Assembly: GCA_950060715.1 (NCBI GenBank) | Contig: CATLVA010000013.1 | Location: forward strand, 1-11,820 | Direction: 5' to 3' | Source of the DNA: an uncultured Oligoflexia bacterium | GTDB lineage: Bacteria; Bdellovibrionota; Bacteriovoracia; Bacteriovoracales; Bacteriovoracaceae | DNA: 11,820 nucleotides | Part shown: piece by piece, positions 1 to 7,237 of the stretch | Layout of the letters: each line of letters starts with the position of its first letter | How positions within the stretch are numbered: the stretch's first letter is position 1 | Notes under the pieces: generated by a model | The model's database searches: none | What the model saw: the letters and a program-made list of their open reading frames with translations, nothing else | Told to the model about the DNA's origin: nothing | Position numbers and translations under genes: made by a program

Positions 1-750
1 TCTTTAGCTGAAGTTTGGTCAACTGATGGTGGAACTGATTCATTCTTTGTTTCAATTGCCGATACTCCAAATCCTGTGGAAGTGGAAAGTACTCAACCTA
101 ATGGTTATACCAGATGGCTATTTGGGGACACAAATGAGCAGTATCAAGCGAAGACTGTTGAAAACAATGGTGCCAAGAAGGTTTGGACATTAAACCCTGG
201 AAGATACTATCTAATTTTTAAAGAGCGTGAAAACTTCTCAAGACTAAGAAATATTGTTGTTAGAAAAGAAGGTGCAGATGCTCCAATTTCTGTAAACGCA
301 TATAAGACGATGAGATTTGATCTTTCTACTGCTCTTAATAAGTCAGGAGCGGAATTAACTTTTAGACTAGAAAACTTTGATGATAAGTCTTATAAGATTT
401 CAGATGTTCGTATTAAAAATGCGCAATATGCTTATGTGAAAGGATTAAAGATCTTAATAAACGATAAGTTCTTCCCTGGAAATGCAACTTATACATTGGT
501 GGATGAAAGAGTAACTTCTGATGATCATCAGTTAAGTTCCTCTGCTCTTGTAATGTTAAAAGTTAATGGCTCTGGTGATGTACCTAAGATTGACCCAGCT
601 AAGATGGATCAATATCAGGCAGCGCTCGAAGATGATAATATCACTGACTATTCTAGCTACTACCTATATAGTAATGGTCAGGTGGTTTATAAAGATGCTG
701 ATAAACTTTCTTTGGAATTTGAAACACTTGTCATGACTGACGAAAAATAA
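1..750 (+). CDS. C-terminal part of a secreted protein with a carbohydrate-binding-like beta-sandwich domain (5' end outside window)
   Basis: The reading frame is open from the first base to the TAA at 748-750 (249 codons visible), so the true start lies upstream. The GTG at 76 is only an internal Val codon. The first ~85 residues follow the pattern of jelly-roll carbohydrate-binding-like modules of secreted proteins: a DSFFVSI strand, then a Trp-containing strand, then a W-x-LNPGRYYLIFKERE segment and a final RNIVV strand. After this comes a second beta-rich stretch (about nt 290-590) with FRLENFDD and GLKILINDKFFPGNATYTLVD, which suggests another beta-sandwich. No catalytic motif is visible in this part. 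I infer an exported or surface protein, possibly binding polysaccharide or acting as a structural module. The gene converges on hutH with 14 nt between the stops. Family assignment rests on pattern memory and is moderate at best; the coding call is firm. Confidence 0.75.
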   Translation, partial: SLAEVWSTDGGTDSFFVSIADTPNPVEVESTQPNGYTRWLFGDTNEQYQAKTVENNGAKKVWTLNPGRYYLIFKERENFSRLRNIVVRKEGADAPISVNAYKTMRFDLSTALNKSGAELTFRLENFDDKSYKISDVRIKNAQYAYVKGLKILINDKFFPGNATYTLVDERVTSDDHQLSSSALVMLKVNGSGDVPKIDPAKMDQYQAALEDDNITDYSSYYLYSNGQVVYKDADKLSLEFETLVMTDEK

Positions 751-755
751 AAAAT

Positions 756-781
756 TTGGGGGGCTTATTTAAGCTCCCCAA
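756..781 (-). terminator. Intrinsic terminator of the hutH-end operon, possibly bidirectional
   Basis: Bases 756-766 pair with 771-781 in an 11-bp stem (one G-T pair) around an ATTT loop. The stem is rich in G-C pairs. On the minus strand it is followed by a run of T (bases 754-743, broken once by A), a textbook rho-independent terminator. On the plus strand the following bases (tatcttctt) are only moderately T-rich, so termination of the 1-750 gene is plausible but weaker. The hutH TAA (765-767) spans the stem-loop boundary, so one stem arm is translated as the last hutH codons. Confidence 0.85.
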
Positions 782-2306
782 TATCTTCTTCTACAACTCT
801 TAAAATCTCAAAGTTTGAAATCAATTTTAAAATATTTTCAATATCTGTTTTGAAAACTCGATCGTTATCAATCGGTGGTACATGGTTTCGGATAACATTA
901 TAAACTTTCTCCAAAGTAGTCGTAGACTTCAGAGGTCGCAACAGATAAATCCCTTGAGTATTACATAGAAATTCTATCGCAAGACAGGTCTTCACGTTTC
1001 TAATTACTTCATGTAGTTTTCGTCCACTCGTAACCCCCATAGATACATGGTCTTCCTTGTCTGTTGAAGTTGGGATTGAGTCAACAACAGCCGGATGAGA
1101 TAGGTATTTATTCTCTGAAGCAAGTGCGGCCATCGTAACGTGCGCAATCATTAGACCAGAGTTTAACCCTGATTCTTTCACTAAAAATGCCGGTAGATCC
1201 GAGAAGGTTGGGTTAATCATCTTTTCAACTCTTCTCTCACTAATATTTGCGATTTCAGATAGGCCCATAGTTAAATAGTCCATACAAAAGGCAACAGCTT
1301 CTCCGTGAAAGTTACCTCCAGATACGACTTTATCTTTATCGACAAAAATAAGTGGGTTATCAGTTACTGAATTTATCTCTACTGTGAGAACTTCTTCAGC
1401 GTGTTTGATCGTTTGTCTAATTGCACCGTGAACTTGAGGGACACAGCGAAGTGAGTATGGGTCTTGAACTTTTCCACAATCCACATGTGAGCTTGCAATC
1501 TCACTTTCCTCACTCAAAAGAAGTGTGAGGTTGTTCGCTACATCAACTTGCCCAGGTTGAGGCTTTAATAGCGAAATATCTGGATCGTAGGCACGTTTAG
1601 TTCCTCGAACAGCTTCTAACGTCATTGCAGTTGCAATATCGGCCATTTTAATAAGTCGTTTTGCTTCATAAAGGGCCAGGGAACCGAGTGCTGCCATAAC
1701 GGCCGTACCGTTAATTAGGGCAAGTCCGTCCTTCGCTTTCAACTTAACAGGCTCTTTTCCAATTTCACTAATTGCAAAAGATGCAGGCACATTTTTACCT
1801 TGGTATTCAACTTCACCTTCTCCAATTAAGCAAAGGGCAATATGAGATAGAGGAGCCAAGTCTCCAGAAGCACCAACTGAACCTTTCTCTGGAACAATTG
1901 GAGTTATATGATTATTTATAAAATCTAGAAGTAGCTCAATACATTCAATTGATACACCTGAAAAACCAGAGGCCAGACAGTTTGCTCTAAGAAGCATGAT
2001 TGCTCTAGTTGTTAGTTTGGGAAAAGGGGCTCCAACACCAGTACAATGAGATCTTATAAGATTGTATTGTAGAGTTGAAAGATCAGAACTCTCAATAAAC
2101 TTGTTTGAAAGAGCTCCAAATCCAGTATTAATTCCATAAACTGGTTCACCTTTTTTAACGATATTATCTACATACTCTCTTGAACGTAGAATTTTCTTTC
2201 TAGAATCTTCAGAGATCGTGACTTCGACTTCACCCTGTTTTCCATCTGAAATTTCATAAATTTGTTCAATATCTAAATTTTTTCCGTCTATTACAAATTT
2301 TTTCAC
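765..2306 (-). CDS. hutH: Histidine ammonia-lyase
   Basis: HutH deaminates L-histidine to urocanate and ammonia, the first step of histidine breakdown, in the cytoplasm. The 513 residues match the usual length of about 510. The GSVGASGDLAPLSH motif holds the Ala146-Ser147-Gly148 triad that cyclises to the MIO cofactor. Residues known to matter in the Pseudomonas putida enzyme are all present at a constant offset of +4: Tyr57, His87, Asn199, Tyr284, Arg287, Phe333 and Glu418 (in KEDHVSMG). The Glu and this complete set favour histidine over tyrosine or phenylalanine as substrate. The start is GTG at 2304-2306, one base after the rpe stop, with an AAGAGG ribosome site 5 nt upstream inside the rpe end, so translation is probably coupled to rpe. 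It is the last gene of the operon. No hutU, hutI, hutG or hutC is in view, which is unusual. Confidence 0.96.
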   Translation of the reverse strand: MKKFVIDGKNLDIEQIYEISDGKQGEVEVTISEDSRKKILRSREYVDNIVKKGEPVYGINTGFGALSNKFIESSDLSTLQYNLIRSHCTGVGAPFPKLTTRAIMLLRANCLASGFSGVSIECIELLLDFINNHITPIVPEKGSVGASGDLAPLSHIALCLIGEGEVEYQGKNVPASFAISEIGKEPVKLKAKDGLALINGTAVMAALGSLALYEAKRLIKMADIATAMTLEAVRGTKRAYDPDISLLKPQPGQVDVANNLTLLLSEESEIASSHVDCGKVQDPYSLRCVPQVHGAIRQTIKHAEEVLTVEINSVTDNPLIFVDKDKVVSGGNFHGEAVAFCMDYLTMGLSEIANISERRVEKMINPTFSDLPAFLVKESGLNSGLMIAHVTMAALASENKYLSHPAVVDSIPTSTDKEDHVSMGVTSGRKLHEVIRNVKTCLAIEFLCNTQGIYLLRPLKSTTTLEKVYNVIRNHVPPIDNDRVFKTDIENILKLISNFEILRVVEEDIGELK

Positions 2307-2307
2307 A

Positions 2308-2961
2308 TTAACCTCTTAATTTATCAATTTGCCCAAGGTAGTTTTTACTAGCTTCGCCAAATACAAATGAACCGGCAACTAGATTAGTAGCGCCAGCTGC
2401 GACTAAGTCTTTAGCATTTTTATCAGTGACACCGCCATCAATTTGAATTTCAAAATTCAAACCATTTTCTTTTTTTAATTTATTCAGTATTTCAATCTTT
2501 GAGACAACACCTTCAATAAAGGATTGACCGCCAAAGCCCGGATTAACAGACATAATTAAAACTAAGTCTATGTTTTTTAAAATATATTCAGGAATCACTT
2601 CAACTGGGGTTGAAGGATTAAGTGATATTCCCACACTTGGATAATATTTTTTTAACTTTTGGATGAGGGAGTCGTGATGAACGACAGCTTCCCAATGAAA
2701 GGTGAAATTATGTAAACCAGTATCCTTAAAAGATTCAATAAAATCTTCAGGATTGGTAACCATAAAATGTGCATCGAGCTTGTGCTCAGTTATGTTTTTT
2801 AGATTTTTAACGACAGTTGCGCCAAAAGTAAGGTTGGGAACAAAATGTCCATCCATAACATCAAGGTGAACCCAAAGTTCTTTTGCTCCATCCAGCCTCT
2901 TGATCTCTTCACCTAAACTTAGGAAGTCCGCGGATAATATACTTGGTGCAATTGTTGTCAT
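2308..2961 (-). CDS. rpe: Ribulose-phosphate 3-epimerase
   Basis: Rpe interconverts D-ribulose 5-phosphate and D-xylulose 5-phosphate in the pentose phosphate pathway, in the cytoplasm. It is a TIM-barrel protein of 217 residues, the normal size. Family signatures run the full length: APSILSADF at the N terminus, HLDVMDGHFVPN (His32, Asp34, Asp37), HFMV (His65), the phosphate-binding loop VNPGFGGQSF (about 139-148), IDGGV (Asp175) and AGSFVFG near the end. His32, Asp34, His65 and Asp175 are the expected metal and acid/base residues. The ATG at 2959-2961 is preceded by GGAG 9 nt upstream, inside the fmt stop region; fmt ends 6 nt before. It lies between fmt and hutH. In many bacteria rpe is near def-fmt with rsmB between; rsmB is absent here. 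Confidence 0.97.
   Translation of the reverse strand: MTTIAPSILSADFLSLGEEIKRLDGAKELWVHLDVMDGHFVPNLTFGATVVKNLKNITEHKLDAHFMVTNPEDFIESFKDTGLHNFTFHWEAVVHHDSLIQKLKKYYPSVGISLNPSTPVEVIPEYILKNIDLVLIMSVNPGFGGQSFIEGVVSKIEILNKLKKENGLNFEIQIDGGVTDKNAKDLVAAGATNLVAGSFVFGEASKNYLGQIDKLRG
2312..2317 (-). promoter_or_regulatory. Ribosome binding site of hutH inside the rpe 3' end
   Basis: AAGAGG on the minus strand lies 5 nt before the GTG at 2304-2306 and inside the last codons of rpe. It supports the GTG as start and suggests that ribosomes finishing rpe reinitiate on hutH. Confidence 0.7.
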
Positions 2962-2967
2962 AGAAAT

Positions 2968-3894
2968 CTACTCCAATGAAATGTCTGACTTGAGTCCGTT
3001 TATTAGTTCTCTATCGCTAGAGCGCTTTTTCCCTTCTAGCTGAATACCTTCAAGGCGAATAGTGGCATCCTTGCAGCCTACTAGTAATTCACCTTTGCTA
3101 ATATCAACTTTTCCGGGAGCCAATTTAAATGAGCTTTTTTGAATATTAAAAACTTTTAATCTCTTCCCGTTTAATTTGCAATAGGTTCCTGGCCAAGGGT
3201 AAAGAGCTCGCACTTGGTTGTGAATTTCAGAAAACGATTTTTCGGCAAACTTCAGCTCACCGTCTTCTCGCTTTAGAGTCGGTGCAAAGCTTACATGGCT
3301 CTCGTCTTGTTGTGTGTATTCCAGATTACCTTCACTTAATTTCCACAATAAATCACTCAAACTTAGAGCGGCTTGAAATTTTAGTCGCGTGTAAAGAAGT
3401 CCACCTGTCTCTTCATCGTGGATCGCTACTGGATCGTTGTGAACTAAGTCTCCAGCATCCATTTTTTTCACCATCTTTTGAATGGAAACGCCAGTAGATG
3501 TATCTCCATTTAAAACGGCATATTGAATCGGAGCAGCTCCGCGGTATTTTGGTAAAAGAGAAGTGTGAATATTAAAAGGCCCAATGCTAGGGATAGACAG
3601 AACCTTGTCGTTTAAAAACTGAGCAAAAGCTAAAACAATAAAAACATCGATATCTTTTAGCTCTGCTAAAAATTCTTCCTCTTTGTTTATATTTTCAGTT
3701 TGAAAAAAAGGAATCTTATTGGCTTTTGCGTATTCGATAACCTCTGGAGATTTAACTTGATAGCCTCTACCAGCCTTTCTGTCAGGCATAGAAACAATCC
3801 ACTTTAAATTTACCGCTGGATGGTTAGCTAGTAGATCTAAACTTGGAACTGAAAAATCCGGTGTCCCAAAAAAAACAATATTAAGTTTTTTCAT
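2968..3894 (-). CDS. fmt: Methionyl-tRNA formyltransferase
   Basis: Fmt transfers a formyl group from 10-formyl-tetrahydrofolate to Met-tRNA(fMet), producing the initiator for bacterial translation. The 308 residues match the usual ~310. The N-terminal catalytic domain starts with VFFGTPDFSVPSL; PDRKAGRGYQ (about 38-46) corresponds to the tRNA-contact loop that is usually PDRPAGRG. The catalytic triad is seen as Asn108 and His110 in FNIHTSLLPKYRGAAPIQ and Asp146 in KMDAGD, at +2 relative to E. coli. The C-terminal part (from about residue 205, with YPWPGTYC) fits the oligonucleotide-binding domain. The ATG overlaps the def stop in an ATGA arrangement (3891-3894) and has no strong Shine-Dalgarno sequence, so translational coupling to def is likely. 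The def-fmt pair is functionally matched: one adds the formyl group, the other removes it. Confidence 0.97.
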   Translation of the reverse strand: MKKLNIVFFGTPDFSVPSLDLLANHPAVNLKWIVSMPDRKAGRGYQVKSPEVIEYAKANKIPFFQTENINKEEEFLAELKDIDVFIVLAFAQFLNDKVLSIPSIGPFNIHTSLLPKYRGAAPIQYAVLNGDTSTGVSIQKMVKKMDAGDLVHNDPVAIHDEETGGLLYTRLKFQAALSLSDLLWKLSEGNLEYTQQDESHVSFAPTLKREDGELKFAEKSFSEIHNQVRALYPWPGTYCKLNGKRLKVFNIQKSSFKLAPGKVDISKGELLVGCKDATIRLEGIQLEGKKRSSDRELINGLKSDISLE

Positions 3895-4481
3895 AGATTA
3901 TGTTCAGCTTCTTTTTTAGCCTTGATAAGTTTCTTCTTAAAAAACGATTTCTTAAGTTTAGACATTCTGTCTATCATCACTACTCCATCAAGGTGATCGT
4001 TTTCATGTTGGATACAAATGCTCAATAGATCGTCTGCTTCCATTGAGTGCTTTTCACCCTTGGTGTCTTGGTATTCCACCACGATGCTTTCGAATCTTTT
4101 GATGTCTTCGTAAATTCCAGGAAGAGATAAGCAGCCTTCTTGGTAAATGGTTTCACCTTGTTTTTCTTTAAAGGTTGGGTTGATAAAAATCATAGGCTTA
4201 AAATTACTGAGGCTAAAATCCCCTGAACCTTCTTGAGTTTCTTCGCGCTCGTAATCTACATCAATGACAAAGATTCTTTTACTAACACCAATTTGAGGTG
4301 CTGCTAATCCAATTCCAGGAGCTTTATACATAGTGAAAAGCATATTAATACAAAGCTCTTCAAGCTCTTCGTTAAACTCGGTTACTTCGTCGGCAACACG
4401 TGTCAAAACGGGATCAGGGTAAGTATGAATAGGAAGTAATTCTCCCTTTAACTCGTAGTTCTCAAGTAATTGTTCGCTCAT
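3891..4481 (-). CDS. def: Peptide deformylase
   Basis: Def is a metal-dependent hydrolase that removes the formyl group from the N-terminal methionine of new proteins at the ribosome exit. All three family motifs are present: GIGLAAPQ (56-63), EGCLS (115-119, Cys117 metal ligand) and HENDH (159-163, His159 and His163 ligands, Glu160 catalytic). At 196 residues it is longer than the ~170 of the E. coli type. It has about 14 extra residues before the PIHTYPDPVL segment and a polar insertion at about 77-93 between the second strand and the INP segment. The Lys-rich C terminus after residue 175 is also extended. The ATG at 4479-4481 has only a poor ribosome site, but no later start would keep the fold intact. 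It overlaps fmt by 4 nt and begins 35 nt after the permease gene. Confidence 0.96.
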   Translation of the reverse strand: MSEQLLENYELKGELLPIHTYPDPVLTRVADEVTEFNEELEELCINMLFTMYKAPGIGLAAPQIGVSKRIFVIDVDYEREETQEGSGDFSLSNFKPMIFINPTFKEKQGETIYQEGCLSLPGIYEDIKRFESIVVEYQDTKGEKHSMEADDLLSICIQHENDHLDGVVMIDRMSKLKKSFFKKKLIKAKKEAEHNL

Positions 4482-4515
4482 AAAAGCTGTATAACATACC
4501 TTTTTCAGGTTTTGT

Positions 4516-4521
4516 ATTATA
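4516..4521 (-). promoter_or_regulatory. Possible internal promoter for def-fmt-rpe-hutH (-10 box)
   Basis: The minus strand reads a perfect TATAAT at 4521-4516, overlapping the stop codon of the permease gene. Transcription would start near 4509 and give a leader of about 28 nt to the def ATG. No good -35 box is seen at 16-18 nt, so this is a weak call. It would let the essential genes be transcribed independently of the envelope genes upstream. Confidence 0.3.
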
Positions 4522-5605
4522 ACTGTCGATTTTTATAGAAGGCGAGTAGTATAACTAGTGAAAATAACGTGGGTATTGCCATGGTTGCCACTAAAACTGG
4601 AAGCCTCTCGCTATTACCCATTGAAATTGTAGAAGAGTGTATTCCCCAGAAGAAAATGGTAAAAAGGAGGGTTAGGAGCACATTCTTTCCAAATCCCGCG
4701 GCCCTTCGGTTGGGGTTGAAGATACTCGAAACTGGAAACAGTGAAAAAATAATGCAGATTAGCACTAGAGACAGTTTTTCCATATACATGATTTCATATT
4801 CAGTTGAATTAATGTCAGTCGATTTAAGCCGAGTAATAAAATTACCTAATTCAAACAAATTTAGGGTGGTGATATCAGACTCGAACTGACCAAAGTCTTC
4901 AGGTTCCTCGTCAAGATTAATAAGAAAATCATCTGTCAGGCTTGTGTCAGGAAACTCGGATGCTTCAAGTTTGTCTAGTCTTAGAATATTATTTAGGCGC
5001 CACTTTTTTTCACCTAAAAAAGTCGCTGATTCAGCTGAATAAATTTTTTCCAGCACTTCGTCTTTAACAAAATAAACTGTCACATCTTTTAGCTTTTTAT
5101 TTTTACGATCAAAAGCTTTGAATGAAGTGAAGTAATTATCAGTCTTGTACCAAATTAGACCTGAATTTCCGATCTTACTTCTGGCAAGATATTTACTTTC
5201 ATTCTTTCTGCTTTTTTCAAACTCCGCTCTTTTAATTTTGTTTGCAGCAGGCACTAAGAAGCCTAGGTTAATAAATTGTAGAAAACCAACTGTTAATGAG
5301 CAAATTAGTATTAGACGATAAATTAATTGGGCTGAGTAACCCCCTGCAAGAATCGCCATTAGCTCACTTTGACCCTTGAGTCTGTTTATTGCAAACAATG
5401 AAGCGAGTAGCGCACTAATTGGCAGCATTTTTCCAGTTAGATCTGGAAGCTTTAAAAAATATTCTATGAAAATTCTTTTGACTTCATAGCCACGTAAAAA
5501 ACCATTTACGATATCACCGATACTGACTAATAGAAATAGAACTATGATGGCACCAAATAGCGATTTTAACCACTCTTTGGCAATTATCCTTGCGAGTAAA
5601 CTCAT
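4517..5605 (-). CDS. LptF/LptG (YjgP/YjgQ) family LPS export permease
   Basis: Members of this family are the inner-membrane subunits of the LptB2FG transporter, which extracts lipopolysaccharide from the inner membrane and passes it to the periplasmic bridge LptC-LptA. The 362 residues match the family length. I see three N-terminal membrane helices (about 12-34, 57-74, 95-120), a large soluble middle (about 125-270) corresponding to the periplasmic beta-jellyroll, and three C-terminal helices (about 278-297, 308-327, 335-357). The loop QSELMAILAGGYS (79-91) is the conserved cytoplasmic stretch that contacts the LptB ATPase. I cannot tell LptF from LptG with confidence; the partner subunit is not in the window. 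The ATG overlaps the stop of the CFI-box gene (ATGA, 5602-5605), so the two are likely co-translated. Confidence 0.9.
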   Translation of the reverse strand: MSLLARIIAKEWLKSLFGAIIVLFLLVSIGDIVNGFLRGYEVKRIFIEYFLKLPDLTGKMLPISALLASLFAINRLKGQSELMAILAGGYSAQLIYRLILICSLTVGFLQFINLGFLVPAANKIKRAEFEKSRKNESKYLARSKIGNSGLIWYKTDNYFTSFKAFDRKNKKLKDVTVYFVKDEVLEKIYSAESATFLGEKKWRLNNILRLDKLEASEFPDTSLTDDFLINLDEEPEDFGQFESDITTLNLFELGNFITRLKSTDINSTEYEIMYMEKLSLVLICIIFSLFPVSSIFNPNRRAAGFGKNVLLTLLFTIFFWGIHSSTISMGNSERLPVLVATMAIPTLFSLVILLAFYKNRQL

Positions 5606-6324
5606 CTTTTAAATATACAGTATTTTAAAATTGTTGCAAAAGCTTTGAGTGGGGCAGAAATAATTGGTTGAGCAAAGCGATCAATCTTTGGGTTTTTTTC
5701 AAAGAATCTAATTAGTTTTGGTGAGGTAAGATAATACCATCGTACGAAACCCATACCTATACTGCTTTTAATTAGCAGATTCTTAAATTCTCTTAGAGTA
5801 TTTGTTTCTACCGACCTTGCTCCTAAGCAGTGAGTAGCAATAAAACATTTCTTTGATTGAACAAAAATTTGTTGGTAGGCATCGTTTAAAACTGAATATT
5901 TTGTTGTCACCCGTTTGTTCTTCTTAATGTACTTTCTTAGCATTTCCGCATTGAGAACTTGGTAAGGTTGGTTAACTGTAAACTTCACAAACTGAGCTAG
6001 CGATTTATAGAAAACTTTTTCGAGCTGAGGTGATTTTTCGTTAATCCTAGCTATTTCCCAGTAAACGTGACTGACTAGAAGCATTTCTGTGACTTCCCGT
6101 TTATTGTCAAACATAGAAGGTGACAGCTTGAAAATATCATCTATGTCATTTAACTCAGACAGGATTCCTAAGTACTCATTATATTTTCTTTGAGCCCCAA
6201 CGTAGTCTTTCGCGAGAAAAGCTTCTCTTCCTTGCCTTGCTATGGTGATGCGTGTCCCATACTTTTTCTGTAGGGCCAGCTTCTTTTTCTTTTTTTCTTT
6301 TTGGTTTTCGCTAGATTCTTTCAT
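5602..6324 (-). CDS. CFI-box-CTERM domain protein, function unknown
   Basis: The C-terminal third (160 to about 228) matches the CFI-box pattern: CFIATHCLG at 160-168, then TLREFKNLLIKSSIGMGFVRWYY, SPKLIRFFEKNP and a hydrophobic PIISAPLKAF segment. The common form begins CFIATAAYG, then a long LRxFRD helix and FVxxYYxxSP; here His165-Cys166-Leu167 replace the usual Ala-Ala-Tyr. The N-terminal part starts with a Lys-rich stretch (9-20) and continues as charged helices. GREAFLAKDYVGAQRKYNEYL (32-52) resembles a single TPR-like helical pair. There is no signal peptide or clear membrane span, so it is probably cytoplasmic; the C-terminal 25 residues could sit on the membrane. The ATG follows the barrel gene's TAA with no gap, and its own stop overlaps the permease start. 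No biochemical role is known to me for this domain; the context suggests a link to the envelope, as inference. Confidence 0.8.
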   Translation of the reverse strand: MKESSENQKEKKKKKLALQKKYGTRITIARQGREAFLAKDYVGAQRKYNEYLGILSELNDIDDIFKLSPSMFDNKREVTEMLLVSHVYWEIARINEKSPQLEKVFYKSLAQFVKFTVNQPYQVLNAEMLRKYIKKNKRVTTKYSVLNDAYQQIFVQSKKCFIATHCLGARSVETNTLREFKNLLIKSSIGMGFVRWYYLTSPKLIRFFEKNPKIDRFAQPIISAPLKAFATILKYCIFKR

Positions 6325-7209
6325 TTAAAAAAGGACCGTTAAGGCCAGTGAGTTCTCAATAAATTGTTCTTCTTTAAAAACTATATCGGAATCTTCAGAA
6401 ATTTTTTCAGAGTTTTTAATAGCATAATCGAGAACTAATTTAGGGCCGACCCAAGTCACTCCATACGAACTGCCTTTAAAGCCTAGAGATCGATCATAGA
6501 AGCGTCCATACCGTAAGAATACGCCATCATGGGCTTGAATTTGTAATGCCCATTTATTGAACGACTTTTTATCTCGGTTAAGCATATCTCCAGAGCCGAC
6601 ATCAGCTATAAGGTCCACAAATTTATTGAATGAATAAAAAATCCCGGCCGTATATTTAAAATACTCGCTATTAACGAAGGTAATATCATCAACTACAAAG
6701 CCGTATGTCAGACCTTCTTTGATAACTTGAGTATAGCCAAAATCAATTTGTGTATAGATTTTATTTCTATATAAGAGACTATCCTCTTCGTTGTGAGAAA
6801 TAACAAAACCCGCTGCTGAGCGCTTACTTATAGGAGCCGCCATAGAGAGGTTATATGATCTCTTCTTTCCAGTAGCCTGATTTTGGTAAATATAGTTGAA
6901 ACCACCTTTTAAGCTGGTAGAGCTATCAACGAGAATAAAGCTTTCAGTCAATCCCTCTTTATAATCACGATCTCTCAGGTCTGACTTATCCTCTAGCTCA
7001 ATCGAATTTCTGCCATACAAAAATGTACTTTGATTAGTAAAAACAATCGATGCTGGATTAAAAAAAGTTGCTTCGTTGGTTAGGAGACTCGCTACCCCCG
7101 CACCACTTTGGCTTTTTAGTTGAGTTGTCTCGTAAGGTAAAATTCCATCGAAGGCATAAATATTTATTGTGAAACAACCAAGAAGAAAAAACCTAAATAT
7201 GCTACTCAT
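6325..7209 (-). CDS. Outer-membrane beta-barrel protein (FadL/PorV-like style)
   Basis: This 294-residue protein has an N-terminal signal peptide (about 1-19, ending IYA before FDG). Next comes QSGAGVASLLTNEATFFNPAS (about 34-54), a pattern typical of the N-terminal region of FadL/PorV-type outer-membrane barrels, where a Gly/Ala-rich turn leads to an FxNPA segment. The rest alternates polar and hydrophobic residues with many aromatics (SLKGGFNYIYQ, YTQIDFGYTQV, YTAGIFYSF, VFLRYGRFY, KLVLDYAIK). It ends in LTVLF, the C-terminal phenylalanine expected for insertion by BamA. At under 300 residues it is shorter than FadL (~420), so I do not propose fatty-acid transport. The ATG has AGGAAA 4 nt upstream. 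It is the first gene of the minus-strand operon, with its promoter region at 7210-7250, and is followed without a gap by the CFI-box gene. Confidence 0.8.
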   Translation of the reverse strand: MSSIFRFFLLGCFTINIYAFDGILPYETTQLKSQSGAGVASLLTNEATFFNPASIVFTNQSTFLYGRNSIELEDKSDLRDRDYKEGLTESFILVDSSTSLKGGFNYIYQNQATGKKRSYNLSMAAPISKRSAAGFVISHNEEDSLLYRNKIYTQIDFGYTQVIKEGLTYGFVVDDITFVNSEYFKYTAGIFYSFNKFVDLIADVGSGDMLNRDKKSFNKWALQIQAHDGVFLRYGRFYDRSLGFKGSSYGVTWVGPKLVLDYAIKNSEKISEDSDIVFKEEQFIENSLALTVLF

Positions 7210-7229
7210 TCGCTTTCCTGTTTTAAAAT

Positions 7230-7235
7230 AGTATA
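7230..7235 (-). promoter_or_regulatory. -10 box of the minus-strand operon promoter
   Basis: The minus strand reads TATACT at 7235-7230, five of six matches to TATAAT. Transcription would begin near 7223, giving a leader of about 14 nt that contains the AGGAAA ribosome site. The -35 region (about 7253-7259) is only TAAAAC/TTAAAA, so it may need an activator or use a non-standard sigma factor. It forms half of a dyad with the plus-strand -10 box. Confidence 0.45.
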
Positions 7236-7237
7236 CT

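Noticed and set aside
76..78. GTG as the start of the leftmost gene
   Set aside because: The frame is open back to base 1 and the upstream residues (DSFFVSI) belong to the same beta-sandwich, so the gene continues beyond the window.
765..2306. Tyrosine or phenylalanine ammonia-lyase, or aminomutase
   Set aside because: The full set of histidine-lyase active-site residues, including Glu418 in KEDHVSMG, is present at a constant offset from the P. putida enzyme.
4569..4889. 106-codon open frame on the plus strand
   Set aside because: It lies entirely antisense within the LptF/LptG permease gene, which has a clear family match; no ribosome site or recognisable product.
7174..7209. Possible lipoprotein signal (LLGC, Cys12) in the outer-membrane barrel protein
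   Set aside because: Only five or six residues separate the Arg from the Cys, and hydrophobic residues continue past it to a better cleavage site after IYA. A barrel with a C-terminal Phe is not expected to be lipidated there.
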